Shown: positions 1 through 6,760 of the stretch, piece after piece
How the letters are laid out: every line of letters begins with the position of its first letter
Position numbering within the stretch: the stretch's first letter is position 1
Origin: Alphaproteobacteria bacterium
GTDB lineage: Bacteria > Pseudomonadota > Alphaproteobacteria > Rhizobiales > Aestuariivirgaceae
DNA length: 10,966 bases
Assembly: GCA_024279045.1 (NCBI GenBank)
Contig: JAJRRZ010000115.1
Span: forward strand, 1-10,966
Reading direction: 5' to 3'
Notes under the pieces: generated by a model
Databases searched by the model: none
Seen by the model: only the letters and a program-made list of their open reading frames with translations
What the model was told of the DNA's origin: nothing
Made by a program: the position numbers and the translations under genes

Positions 1-1
1 G

Positions 2-130
2 CAGCTGTTCGGGAAAATCAAACGGTTCAAGAGAATTGCCCTGCGCTGCGAGAAAACAGCTGCCAATTTCGCATCAATGCTTGCCCTCGTCTGCGCCTTC
101 ATCTGGATAAAATTCGTCCACAGAGCCTAG
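2..130 (+). pseudogene. IS5-family transposase, C-terminal end (cut by window edge)
   Basis: Frame 2 is open from the window edge to TAG at 128-130. It reads as the last ~42 residues of an IS5/IS427-type DDE transposase: it begins QLFGKIKRFKRIALR and ends IWIKFVHRA, the usual basic helix and hydrophobic end of this family. The catalytic part would lie left of the window, so the upstream copy could be complete or broken. The stop is followed only three bases later by the in-frame C-terminus of a second, different transposase, so a normal right end of this element is not apparent. It is therefore treated as a remnant. Confidence 0.7.
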
Positions 131-133
131 TGG

Positions 134-298
134 GACGATGGCAGCTGCGATCCACGTCTCTATCGACAGCGCAATGTCATCGAACGCTTCTTTGGTCGGC
201 TCAAGGACTTCCGGCGCATCGCCATACGCTATGACCGATGCCCCATCAGCTTCTTCAATGCCATAACCATCGCAGCCATCGTCATCGCTTTCTTATGA
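134..298 (+). pseudogene. Second IS5-family transposase C-terminal fragment
   Basis: The stretch from 134 to the TGA at 296-298 encodes ~54 residues in the same frame as the preceding remnant. It carries the IS4/IS5 superfamily signature Y-2x-R-3x-E-6x-K: YRQRNVIERFFGRLK at 161-205, including the third catalytic acid, Glu at 182-184. It continues with KDFRRIAIRYDR and a hydrophobic end AIVIAFL. There is no start codon and no N-terminal DDE region (both earlier Asp residues are missing), so it cannot be an active transposase. It differs in sequence from the remnant before it, so this is not a duplication of one end but the junction of two distinct IS elements. Confidence 0.75.
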
Positions 299-662
299 GT
301 CCTGAGCCTGGCTACCCGTTGCAATCATTCCAGACAAATGTGATTGCCCTGCCCATGGCCCGGAGTTTAGTTACCAATACCCGTATCAGTGCTTCAGCCA
401 TGCAGGCGGCTGGCCGCCCCATGGATAGTGCTGCCTCATGCCTGTTTTGCGCAAATGCATTTGTCGGCCATTGACATGCACATGCCCAAACATCACAAGA
501 CATGAAAATATGACGTGCTGGTAATGAAGGGCGGAAAGCTTTTTGCATATGCGAGACCTCGCATATGCCTTGCATCTTGCACGAGCAAGAACATTTGTCC
601 ATAAGCAGGAAGCACGCGGATACGGGCAACAGGGACAGGGACTTCAGGCCGGAGAAGACATC
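299..662. other. Gene-free leader between IS remnants and transporter
   Basis: No convincing gene lies here; the short open frames lack ribosome sites and family features. The segment just after the transposase stop (GAGTCCTGAGCCTGG, 297-311) resembles an IS5-type terminal inverted repeat, but its partner end is not in the window, so this is only a guess. The right part holds the perfect dyad at 545-568 and a small hairpin, CTTGC-ACGA-GCAAG, at 576-589. A possible -35-like TTGCAT (570-575) is 17 bases before ATTTGT (593-598), a weak promoter match. The left part appears less GC-rich than the rest of the window, in keeping with IS debris. Confidence 0.5.
545..568. promoter_or_regulatory. Perfect 11-bp inverted repeat, probable operator or hairpin
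   Basis: GCATATGCGAG (545-555), a two-base spacer AC, and CTCGCATATGC (558-568) form a perfect dyad. Each outer block, GCATATGC, is itself an 8-bp palindrome, so the site also reads as two identical palindromes 16 bp apart centre to centre. It lies 94 bp before the transporter start, a suitable position for a dimeric or tetrameric repressor or activator. It is not followed by a T-run, so terminator function is unlikely. The bound regulator is unknown. Confidence 0.6.
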
Positions 663-2225
663 ATGGCCGAAACCGATGCCACTGCCCGCGAAGGGCAGTT
701 TTCGTTGGCCCGCGACAGCTTGCAGGCGCCTCAGGTGGATTATCTTGTGCACCTGCGCCGCCGCGGCTATCAGCGCTGGATTCAGTTCCGCCAGGCCATC
801 AACCTGCACTACTTCATCGAGAAGCGCTGGTTCATCATCGCCATGATTCTCGGCGCGGTATTGCTGTCCATACCGACGCCGGAGGGTCTCACCCGCGAGG
901 GGCAGATCGTGCTCACCATGTCGCTGGTGGCCACCATTCTGTTCATTACCGAGCCGGTGCCGCTGCCCACCGTGGCGCTGATGATCATCGTCGCTGAAGT
1001 GGTGTTGCTGGGCATTCAGTCCACGCAGGTGGCCAAGAGCCTGATGACCGATTCGGTGCTGTTCATCATGGGCTCACTGATGCTGGCGGTGGCCATCGTC
1101 AAGCAGAAGCTGGACACGCGCATAGCCTGGGCCATCGTCCGCGTAACCGGCACGAAAACGCTGAACATCGCCTTCGGCATCTCGCTGGTATCCGGCCTGC
1201 TGGCCTCGTTCATCGGCGAGCACACCGTGGCGGCGATGATGCTGCCGGTGGGCATCACGCTGATCACGCTGACTTCGCAGGATCCGAAGAAGGTGCGCAA
1301 CCTCGCCGCGGTGCTGCTGTTCTCCATCTCCTACGGCTGTTCCGTGGCCGGCATTGGCACGCCGTCTGGCGGCGCGCGCAACGCCATCATGATCGACTAC
1401 TGGCGGCAGTTCTTCTACGATCCGAACAATCCGGAGACTTACAAGTATCTCATCGACTACGCAAAATGGATGGCTTACGCCTATCCTGTTTTCCTGCTGC
1501 AACTGCCCTTCGTAACGCTGATATTGTTCACCGCCTTCAAGCCGGAATACAAGAAGCTCAACCGCGCCGTGGCGCGGCTACGCCTGAAGGTGCTGGAGCA
1601 AGGCCCGCTGAAGCCCGCCGACTGGGTGGCCATCGCACTGTTCTTCGCCATTCTCTACGGCTGGATCATGCTCTCCGGCGAGATCGGCATGGGCACCGTG
1701 GCGGTGGCTGGCGCAGCGGCCTTCCTCATCGCCGGGCTGGTGCGCTGGGAGGATGTCAATTCCAACGTCAACTGGGGCGTGGTGCTGCTCTATGCCGCGG
1801 CCATTTCGCTGGGCGTGCAGATGAAGGACACCGGCGCCGCCGCCTGGGTGGCGCAGAAGTTTCTGGGCATGTTGTCGCTGCTGCAGCTCAATGAAGGTGT
1901 GGGCCTGTGGGCAGCGGTGTCGCTGCTGACCACCGGCGTTACCAACACCATGAGCAACGGCGCGGCAGTGGCGGTGCTCGGCCCCATCGTGCTGAACCTG
2001 GCTTCCGAGGCCGGCGAAAGCCCGCTGCTGATCGGCTTCATCACCGCCGTGTCCTCGGCCTTTGCCTATCTCACCGTGGTCGGCACGCCAGCGTGCACCA
2101 TCGTCTATGCGTCCGGCTATCTGAAAACCACCGACTTCCTGAAAGTGGGCTGGCGCATGGTCATCATGTCCACCGTCATCCTGCTGCTGGCGGCCAGCTT
2201 CTACTGGCCGTTGCTGGGCATGTAG
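663..2225 (+). CDS. SLC13/DASS-family anion (dicarboxylate or sulfate) symporter
   Basis: This 520-residue inner-membrane protein has many hydrophobic helices after a ~55-residue basic cytoplasmic N-terminus. It shows the two inverted halves of the divalent anion:Na+ symporter (DASS/SLC13) family. Each half has a hairpin motif (EHT at 186-188; TNT at 427-429) and a later GTP loop (GIGTPSGG from 230; GTPA at 474-477). In characterised DASS members the hairpin motif is SNT in both halves and contributes Na+ and substrate contacts. Here the first is changed to Glu-His-Thr and the second to Thr-Asn-Thr. Substrate is not predictable: dicarboxylate, sulfate or another anion. Start ATG 663 is chosen because GGAG (651-654) lies 8 bases upstream. 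An in-frame TTG at 543 overlaps the dyad and lacks such a site. It is followed after 15 bp by a stress-protein gene, probably in one operon. Confidence 0.88.
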   Translation: MAETDATAREGQFSLARDSLQAPQVDYLVHLRRRGYQRWIQFRQAINLHYFIEKRWFIIAMILGAVLLSIPTPEGLTREGQIVLTMSLVATILFITEPVPLPTVALMIIVAEVVLLGIQSTQVAKSLMTDSVLFIMGSLMLAVAIVKQKLDTRIAWAIVRVTGTKTLNIAFGISLVSGLLASFIGEHTVAAMMLPVGITLITLTSQDPKKVRNLAAVLLFSISYGCSVAGIGTPSGGARNAIMIDYWRQFFYDPNNPETYKYLIDYAKWMAYAYPVFLLQLPFVTLILFTAFKPEYKKLNRAVARLRLKVLEQGPLKPADWVAIALFFAILYGWIMLSGEIGMGTVAVAGAAAFLIAGLVRWEDVNSNVNWGVVLLYAAAISLGVQMKDTGAAAWVAQKFLGMLSLLQLNEGVGLWAAVSLLTTGVTNTMSNGAAVAVLGPIVLNLASEAGESPLLIGFITAVSSAFAYLTVVGTPACTIVYASGYLKTTDFLKVGWRMVIMSTVILLLAASFYWPLLGM

Positions 2226-2240
2226 CCGGGAGGGTGCAAC

Positions 2241-3290
2241 ATGACCTCGGCAAAGGCGAAACGGCAAAGCCAGAAAAAGAAACGCGGTGGTCCGTTGGGT
2301 GGCCGCGTGGAGCAGGCGCTGCACAAACAGCTTGAGAAGCTCCGCGCGGAACGGCGCAAGCGCTTTCGCGTGCTGGTCTCGGTGAAGGACGAGGAGAGCT
2401 TCTATACCGTGCACATGGCCGCCCGGCTGGCCAATTGCGCCATGTGCGACATCATCCTGCTGTATGTGCGTGGTGTGGATCGCACAGGTTCCATCAACAT
2501 CCAGATGGCGCGGCGCAACATCATCCAGGCTGGCCAGGAACTGCCGGGCATGCGTGTGCTGCGCGCCGCGGCCCGGGAGTTGGAGAAGGATCTCGGCATC
2601 AAACTGGAGAATTGTGAGGAGAAAGCCTCGCACGTGGATGCCTGGGGCGATCCGCTGGGCGACATGAAACTCGATTATATCTGCGAGGATGGCCGCGAGA
2701 TTGTCCTGAAGCTGAAAGTGGCGCCGGAAGTGGCCTCCGGCATTCTCGATCAGTATGAGCTTGGCCCCTACAATCTCATCATCCTCGGCGAACCGGTGCG
2801 CTGGAAAAAGAGCGGCCTGTGGCGGCTGTTTCATCATGTGGTAGCCGAGCGCGTCATGGCCTTTGCCCCCTGCTCGGTGATGGTGGCGCGCGACACACTG
2901 GACAAGAAAGGCTTCTTCATATGCCTGGACGGCTCTGCCCACGGCTACAACGGCATGCGCCGCGCGGCGGTGCTGGCGCACGAGGCCGGCGAGCCGATCA
3001 CCCTGTTCAGCGTGGCGCAGACTTCCGATGACAAGGACAAGGCCCGCAAGATTGTCGAGAAAGGGCGCGAGATCCTGGAAAATCTGGGCATCGAGGTGGC
3101 TGGTGTGCAAACCGCCATCGGCAGCGACATCGTCGAGCAGATCACCAATCACGGCAATGACCATCTGGTCATCACCATCATCGACCGCGGTCATTCACGC
3201 CTGCATCGCATCATCTTCGGCTCCATTGCCGATGAAGTGGCGCGCCTGGCCAGGACCTCGGTGCTGGATGTGCGCCTCGGTGGGAAATGA
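2241..3290 (+). CDS. Tandem universal stress protein (two Usp domains)
   Basis: This 349-residue soluble protein has a Lys/Arg-rich N-terminus (1-41) and two UspA-like alpha/beta domains, about 42-205 and 223-349. Domain 2 keeps the first-strand LDGS (Asp230) and most of the nucleotide loop, G317-9x-G327-S328, though the first Gly of the usual G-2x-G-9x-GS is lost. Domain 1 has VKDEE in place of V-D-x-S, and HH in place of the terminal GS, so it probably does not bind ATP. It also has a long insert (~77-160) between the early and late strands. GGGAGG at 2227-2232 serves as ribosome site. Placed 15 bp after the DASS transporter, it may sense nucleotide or stress state and modulate uptake; that link is inference from context. 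The gene ends 10 bp from the stop of convergent hepT. Confidence 0.85.
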   Translation: MTSAKAKRQSQKKKRGGPLGGRVEQALHKQLEKLRAERRKRFRVLVSVKDEESFYTVHMAARLANCAMCDIILLYVRGVDRTGSINIQMARRNIIQAGQELPGMRVLRAAARELEKDLGIKLENCEEKASHVDAWGDPLGDMKLDYICEDGREIVLKLKVAPEVASGILDQYELGPYNLIILGEPVRWKKSGLWRLFHHVVAERVMAFAPCSVMVARDTLDKKGFFICLDGSAHGYNGMRRAAVLAHEAGEPITLFSVAQTSDDKDKARKIVEKGREILENLGIEVAGVQTAIGSDIVEQITNHGNDHLVITIIDRGHSRLHRIIFGSIADEVARLARTSVLDVRLGGK

Positions 3291-3300
3291 TGCTCCCGCC

Positions 3301-3627
3301 TCACAACCCACGCACATTCCTCAGCAACAACGGCACCTCGTTGGCCACGACATCCCACAAGGTAGCGTCATCGAGGGCGAAATAGGCGTGTGCCAGAATA
3401 TTGCGCAAGGCACGCATGGCCCTCCAGTCAACCTGTGGATACCGGGCTTGAACATGCGCCGGAATCTTGCCGGCAGCTTCCCCTATGATTTCCAGGTTGC
3501 GCAAAACGGCATCGCGCACCATTTCGTCCGCCATGAACGCGGCCATGTCCATGCCCGATGTATAACGGATGATCTTCTCGCAGGCCTCTTCGATGTCTGC
3601 CATGAACAGCGTCCAGTCACGCGACAT
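3301..3627 (-). CDS. hepT: HepT-like HEPN toxin (DUF86)
   Basis: This 108-residue, mainly helical protein of the DUF86/HEPN class has the RX4HXY motif R75-NILA-H80-A-Y82 near the C-terminus, the RNase active site of HepT toxins. In the characterised Shewanella MntA-HepT pair the toxin cleaves RNA and is silenced when MntA adds AMP to the motif tyrosine. Here that residue would be Tyr82. Its ATG (3625-3627) lies within the last codons of mntA, an 11-base overlap, with GGAG (3635-3638) seven bases upstream, as expected for translational coupling. The length is slightly below many HepT proteins (~130-145), but all motif residues are present. Some DUF86 proteins may have no toxic effect, so toxicity is inferred from family and neighbour. 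Confidence 0.85.
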   Translation of the reverse strand: MSRDWTLFMADIEEACEKIIRYTSGMDMAAFMADEMVRDAVLRNLEIIGEAAGKIPAHVQARYPQVDWRAMRALRNILAHAYFALDDATLWDVVANEVPLLLRNVRGL

Positions 3628-3928
3628 CGATCATCTCCGCAGCTACGGCCTTGCGCGCCCGGGGTGTCAGCGCCTGCTTCATCACCAGATCAACCTCCCG
3701 GCCCAGCAATTGCTCCAGCCTGGTCTTCACGCGCACATACCCCCGAAACCCCGGTGGCGTGGCAAAATCCACCAGAATGTCGATATCACTGCCAGGCATC
3801 AGCTCGTTTCGCGCCGCGGAGCCGAACAGCCGCAGGGAACGCACCCCCATTGCCGCCAGCTCGTCATGATGACGGCGCAGCGTCTCCACGATCCATTGCC
3901 TGTCAAGGATATTGTCCATGACTGCCAT
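3617..3928 (-). CDS. mntA: MntA-like minimal nucleotidyltransferase antitoxin
   Basis: This 103-residue minimal nucleotidyltransferase has the signature GS-10x-DxD: G36-S37, then D48-I-D50, with the third carboxylate at D80 (REVDLV). This is the full catalytic set, so it should transfer AMP (or another NMP), most likely to the HEPN partner HepT encoded immediately downstream. Start ATG 3926-3928 is preferred because AGGA sits six bases before it; the next Met (3917-3919) has no good site and an upstream in-frame start at 4003 would run into the acylphosphatase gene. It follows acyP by 35 bp on the same strand, so the pair may be transcribed with acyP or from its own promoter in that short gap; no clear promoter is visible. 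Confidence 0.87.
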   Translation of the reverse strand: MAVMDNILDRQWIVETLRRHHDELAAMGVRSLRLFGSAARNELMPGSDIDILVDFATPPGFRGYVRVKTRLEQLLGREVDLVMKQALTPRARKAVAAEMIDVA

Positions 3929-3963
3929 GCATGATCCTGACCACTTGCCACACGCACAGCATA

Positions 3964-4266
3964 TCAGAAAGTCGGCAGAATTTCGAAAATATCGCTGGAG
4001 CACTCATCACCGTGATTGGCGCATTGGACGGCATCCACCCTGTCCACCTGCGCCGCGGGCGGGCCGTCGTGCATGCGTTTCAGCATCTCCTCCACCGCCG
4101 TGCGCGGCCCGCACAACAGCGCCTCCACCGTGCCATCTCGGCGGTTGCGCACCCAGCCCGCCAGCCCCAGCGACTGGGCCGTGCGTTGCGTCCAGGCGCG
4201 ATAGAACACTCCCTGCACGCGCCCGTGCACCCGCACCTGCCTGCAAGCATGTCCTGCTTCGTTCAT
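3964..4266 (-). CDS. acyP: Acylphosphatase
   Basis: This 100-residue cytosolic enzyme hydrolyses acyl phosphates (EC 3.6.1.7). It has the phosphate-binding loop GRVQGVFYR with catalytic Arg23, and the second signature GWVRNRRDGTVEA with catalytic Asn41. The length and the single ferredoxin-like domain match the family. AGGG (4275-4278) is eight bases before the start codon. The gene is divergent from rimO with 70 bp between start codons, and 35 bp upstream of the mntA-hepT pair on the same strand. The C-terminal tail (about residues 80-100, with CANHGDECSSDIFEILPTF) departs from the usual acylphosphatase ending, which often closes with a short F-x-I/V-x-x strand; the last residues FEILPTF could supply that. 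Confidence 0.92.
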   Translation of the reverse strand: MNEAGHACRQVRVHGRVQGVFYRAWTQRTAQSLGLAGWVRNRRDGTVEALLCGPRTAVEEMLKRMHDGPPAAQVDRVDAVQCANHGDECSSDIFEILPTF

Positions 4267-4336
4267 GACGGTTGCCCTGCCCTGTTCCTCCTCCTATTTT
4301 CTCCGCCAATGCAACATCGTGCAAGGAGCTCACTCC
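4267..4336. promoter_or_regulatory. Divergent acyP/rimO promoter region
   Basis: The 70 bases between two divergent start codons must hold the leader of acyP on the minus strand and of rimO on the plus strand. The rimO ribosome site AAGGAG (4323-4328) and the acyP site AGGG (4275-4278, minus strand) are visible. There is an AT-rich patch around CTATTTTC (4293-4300), but no good -35/-10 pair in either direction, so the exact promoters are not assigned. The rimO promoter may overlap the acyP coding start. Confidence 0.45.
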
Positions 4337-5716
4337 ATGCCACAGGCATCGGCAGACACACCCCCACCGCGCATTGGCATCGTCTCGCTGGGCTGCGCCA
4401 AGGCGCTGGTGGACAGCGAACGCATCATCTCCGCCCTGCGTGCCCGCGGCTATGCCTTCGCCCCCGACCATGCCGGGGCCGATGCCGTCATCGTCAATAC
4501 CTGCGGTTTTCTCGATTCCGCCCGTGCCGAGTCGCTCGGCGCCATTTCCGAGGCACTGGCCGAAAACGGCAAGGTCATCGTAACCGGTTGCCTTGGCGCC
4601 GAGCCGCAGGCACTGGCTGAACATGCCGAAAAGCTCATTGCCATCACCGGCCCGGCCCGGGTGCACGAGGTGATCTCCGCCCTGGAACAGGCCGTGCCGC
4701 CGCCACATGATGCAAAACTCGATATCCTGCCCCCCGGCGGGCTGAAGCTCACCCCGCCGCATTATGCCTACCTGAAAATCTCCGAAGGCTGCTCGAACAA
4801 GTGCACCTTCTGCATCATCCCGCGTCTGCGCGGCCCGCTTGCCTCGCGCCCGGCGGCGGACGTGCGGGCCGAGGCGGAGGAACTGGCCGCGCGCGGCGTG
4901 AAGGAACTGCTGGTGGTCTCGCAGGATACCGCCGCCTACGGACAGGACATGCGCTACGCCGCCGGCCACTGGCAGGGCCACCCCATGCGCACCCACATCA
5001 CCGACCTTGTCCGCGAATTGGGCGGCATGTTCCCCTGGCTCCGGCTGCATTACCTCTACCCCTATCCCGTCATCGACGAGCTGGTGCAGCTGATGGCCGA
5101 AGGCATCGCCCTTCCCTACCTGGACGTGCCGTTTCAGCATGCATCTCCGGCGGTGCTGAAGGCCATGCGCCGCCCGGCCAACACGGAGAAGACTCTGGAG
5201 CAGATCGAGCGCTGGCGCGCCATCTGCCCCGATGTGGCCATCCGTTCCACCTTCATCGTCGGCTTTCCCGGCGAAACGGAAGCCGATTTTGCCGAACTGC
5301 TGGATTTCCTGCGCACCACTCGCATCGATCGTGTCGGCTGCTTCGTCTATGAACATGTCCAGGGCGCGGCGGCCAATGACCTGCCCGGCGCAGTGCCTGC
5401 CGAGGTGGCCGAGGAGCGCCGCGCGGCGCTGATGGCCCTGCAGGAAGAGATATCCGCCGCGAAGCTGGCGGAAAAGATCGGACGGCGCGCCACCGTGCTG
5501 GTGGACGAGATCGACGAGGAGAACGATCTCGTCGTCGCACGTGCTCCGTGGGATGCACCGGAGGTAGACGGCATGGTGCTGATCTCGCGCGAACACGTGT
5601 CCAATGCCGCCCCCGGCGATTTTCTGGAAGTGCGCATCACCGCGGCGGAAACACATGATTTGTGGGCCGAGCCGGTGGAAACGGCTGCCGCGAACAGGGG
5701 AGCAGGGCAAACATGA
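4337..5716 (+). CDS. rimO: Ribosomal protein S12 methylthiotransferase RimO
   Basis: This 459-residue radical-SAM enzyme adds a methylthio group to the conserved Asp of ribosomal protein S12. The N-terminal UPF0004 domain has Cys20 (LGCAK), Cys56 (NTCGF) and Cys85 (GCLGA), which hold one 4Fe-4S cluster. The radical-SAM motif C152-3x-C156-2x-C159 (EGCSNKCTFC) holds the other. Then come RSTFIVGFPGET, RVGCFVYEHVQGA and a C-terminal TRAM domain (~390-459) ending near DLWAEPV. It aligns along its length with E. coli RimO as I recall it (441 residues), including the LTP-HYAYLKISEGC stretch that separates RimO from MiaB. ATG 4337 has AAGGAG eight bases upstream; the earlier in-frame ATG at 4265 overlaps the acyP start and adds a non-family tail. 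The stop overlaps the crcB start (ATGA), so the two are co-translated. Confidence 0.96.
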   Translation: MPQASADTPPPRIGIVSLGCAKALVDSERIISALRARGYAFAPDHAGADAVIVNTCGFLDSARAESLGAISEALAENGKVIVTGCLGAEPQALAEHAEKLIAITGPARVHEVISALEQAVPPPHDAKLDILPPGGLKLTPPHYAYLKISEGCSNKCTFCIIPRLRGPLASRPAADVRAEAEELAARGVKELLVVSQDTAAYGQDMRYAAGHWQGHPMRTHITDLVRELGGMFPWLRLHYLYPYPVIDELVQLMAEGIALPYLDVPFQHASPAVLKAMRRPANTEKTLEQIERWRAICPDVAIRSTFIVGFPGETEADFAELLDFLRTTRIDRVGCFVYEHVQGAAANDLPGAVPAEVAEERRAALMALQEEISAAKLAEKIGRRATVLVDEIDEENDLVVARAPWDAPEVDGMVLISREHVSNAAPGDFLEVRITAAETHDLWAEPVETAAANRGAGQT

Positions 5717-6114
5717 CGGCGAGCATCACCTACGGCACGATTGCGGCAGTGGCCGCGGGCGGTGCCATCGGCGCCACGGCGCGGCTGCTGACGGTGGACC
5801 TGGCCGCGCGGCTGTTCGGTCATGCTTTCCCTTGGGGCACCTTTACGGTGAATGTTGCCGGATCGCTGGTGATGGGCCTGCTGGTGGGCTGGATGAGCGC
5901 GCATATCGACATGCCGCAGACGCTGCGGGTGTTCCTGGCAACCGGTATCCTCGGCGGTTTCACCACCTTCTCCGCCTTCGCGCTGGATTACGCCATGCTG
6001 TGGGAAAACCGCCAGCACATGGCCGCCCTGCTATATGCCGCCGGCTCGGTGCTGTTCTCGCTAGTGGCGGTGTTTGCCGGGTTGTGGCTGGCCCGCGCCA
6101 TCTGGCAGGGTTGA
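5713..6114 (+). CDS. crcB: Fluoride channel FluC/CrcB
   Basis: This 133-residue membrane protein has four hydrophobic helices and acts as a dual-topology dimeric fluoride exporter. Family features are GGAIGATAR (16-24), PWGTFTVNVAGS with Asn47 of the pore region, and the GILGGFTTFSAF loop (78-89), which supplies the central Na+ site and the Phe/Ser/Thr lining of the fluoride path. The start ATG overlaps the rimO stop by four bases, with CAGGG just upstream (5703-5707); an in-frame ATG at 5662 would lie deep in rimO. Its expression is thus tied to rimO and not obviously to a fluoride riboswitch, for which there is no room directly before the gene. A single crcB of this length can form the homodimeric channel alone. 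Confidence 0.95.
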   Translation: MTASITYGTIAAVAAGGAIGATARLLTVDLAARLFGHAFPWGTFTVNVAGSLVMGLLVGWMSAHIDMPQTLRVFLATGILGGFTTFSAFALDYAMLWENRQHMAALLYAAGSVLFSLVAVFAGLWLARAIWQG

Positions 6115-6120
6115 GGCACC

Positions 6121-6135
6121 GCACCGTTTCGGTGC
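6121..6135 (+). terminator. Short hairpin after crcB, weak terminator candidate
   Basis: GCACCG (6121-6126), loop TTT, CGGTGC (6130-6135) form a perfect 6-bp stem seven bases after the crcB stop. It is followed by ACAGGGGC and not by a T-run, so it may be only an RNA 3'-end stabiliser or a poor terminator. Confidence 0.35.
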
Positions 6136-6265
6136 ACAGGGGCAATCGCATTCGGGATGGATGCGCAGGACAGCTCGGTGAAATGTTCTCCCGGTTCGCC
6201 ATTGCCGCGCTTGTGATACAAGGTGGAATCATTATCGCATGAGCGCCAGGTGATGCCAAAAGCGA

Positions 6266-6291
6266 TTGTCCTGATTTGTTGTCCTGATTTG
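6266..6291. repeat. Perfect 13-bp tandem duplication
   Basis: The unit TTGTCCTGATTTG occurs twice with no gap (6266-6278 and 6279-6291) and no mismatch. It lies 116 bp before the secG start. It may be a recent slippage duplication or a pair of direct-repeat binding sites spaced 13 bp. Confidence 0.9.
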
Positions 6292-6406
6292 CAGAGGTGC
6301 TCACTTGCCTTGCCGCGCCATGCAGGCTAGTGATGCGGCAAACTTGCCATCCGGAAATGATGCCGGGACAAGATCTTCTTTCCGCCCGAGAACGGAGTTG
6401 CCCATC

Positions 6407-6760
6407 ATGGAAGCGGTGCTGCTGACCATTCATCTCATCGTTACACTGGCGCTGATTGGCGTGATTCTGCTGCAACGCTCCGAAGGTGGCGCGCTGGGCA
6501 TTGGCGGCAGCGGTGGCGGCAACCTGTTCTCCGCGCGTGGCGCGGCCAATGCCTTGACCCGCACCACGGCCATTCTGGCCATCGTGTTCTTTGCCACATC
6601 CATTGCGCTGACCATCCTGTCGGTGAAGAGCAACAAGCCGGCTTCGGTATTCGACAGCGTGCCGGCCACACAGGGCCAGCAGCAACCGGCCAGCCCCGCC
6701 TTGCCGCAGTTGCCAGGCGGCAACGCCACGCCGGAGCTGCCCACCGCACCGGCGAAATAA
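6407..6760 (+). CDS. secG: Preprotein translocase subunit SecG
   Basis: This 117-residue inner-membrane protein is the small auxiliary subunit of the SecYEG channel. It has two helices (about 3-22 and 52-72) separated by the typical cytosolic loop LQRSEGGALGIGGSGGG-NLFSARG and the LTRTTAILAI start of helix 2. This form is common in alphaproteobacteria. The tail (76-117) is Pro/Gln/Ala-rich, as is usual and variable in this family. ATG 6407 begins MEAVLLTIH, a typical SecG start, and has CGGAG (6393-6397) nine bases upstream; the longer frame from 6305 adds a polar, non-family stretch. It lies 78 bp before pyrG, with no clear terminator between them, so the two may share a transcript. Confidence 0.94.
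   Translation: MEAVLLTIHLIVTLALIGVILLQRSEGGALGIGGSGGGNLFSARGAANALTRTTAILAIVFFATSIALTILSVKSNKPASVFDSVPATQGQQQPASPALPQLPGGNATPELPTAPAK

Larger units (their letters stand above)
6115..6406. other. Intergenic region crcB to secG
   Basis: These 292 bases hold no convincing gene. They start with a short GC hairpin at 6121-6135 and contain a perfect 13-bp tandem duplication at 6266-6291. A weak promoter-like pair, TTGTGA (6211-6216) and TATCGC (6233-6238) with a 16-base spacer, could serve secG. In many alphaproteobacteria tpiA lies just before secG; it is not here. Confidence 0.45.

Noticed and set aside
238..474. 78-residue plus-strand frame starting inside the transposase remnant
   Set aside because: Overlaps the transposase end in another frame and lacks a ribosome site and any family feature.
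543..662. 40-residue upstream extension of the transporter from TTG 543
   Set aside because: It would translate through the dyad, lacks a ribosome site, and adds a non-family tail; ATG 663 has GGAG at proper spacing.
1578..3194. 538-residue open frame on the minus strand
   Set aside because: Antisense to the transporter and stress-protein genes; its His/Gln/Ala-rich composition is typical of the reverse strand of GC-rich coding DNA, with no family motifs.
3929..4003. 25-residue upstream extension of mntA
   Set aside because: It overlaps the end of acyP and adds a Cys-rich tail not typical of minimal nucleotidyltransferases; the 3928 start has AGGA upstream.
4007..5710. 567-residue open frame on the minus strand
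   Set aside because: Antisense shadow of rimO that also reads through acyP in another frame; both sense genes are clearly real.
5650..5716. Fluoride riboswitch before crcB
   Set aside because: The crcB start overlaps the rimO stop, so the upstream bases are coding; no riboswitch-like leader is possible right there.
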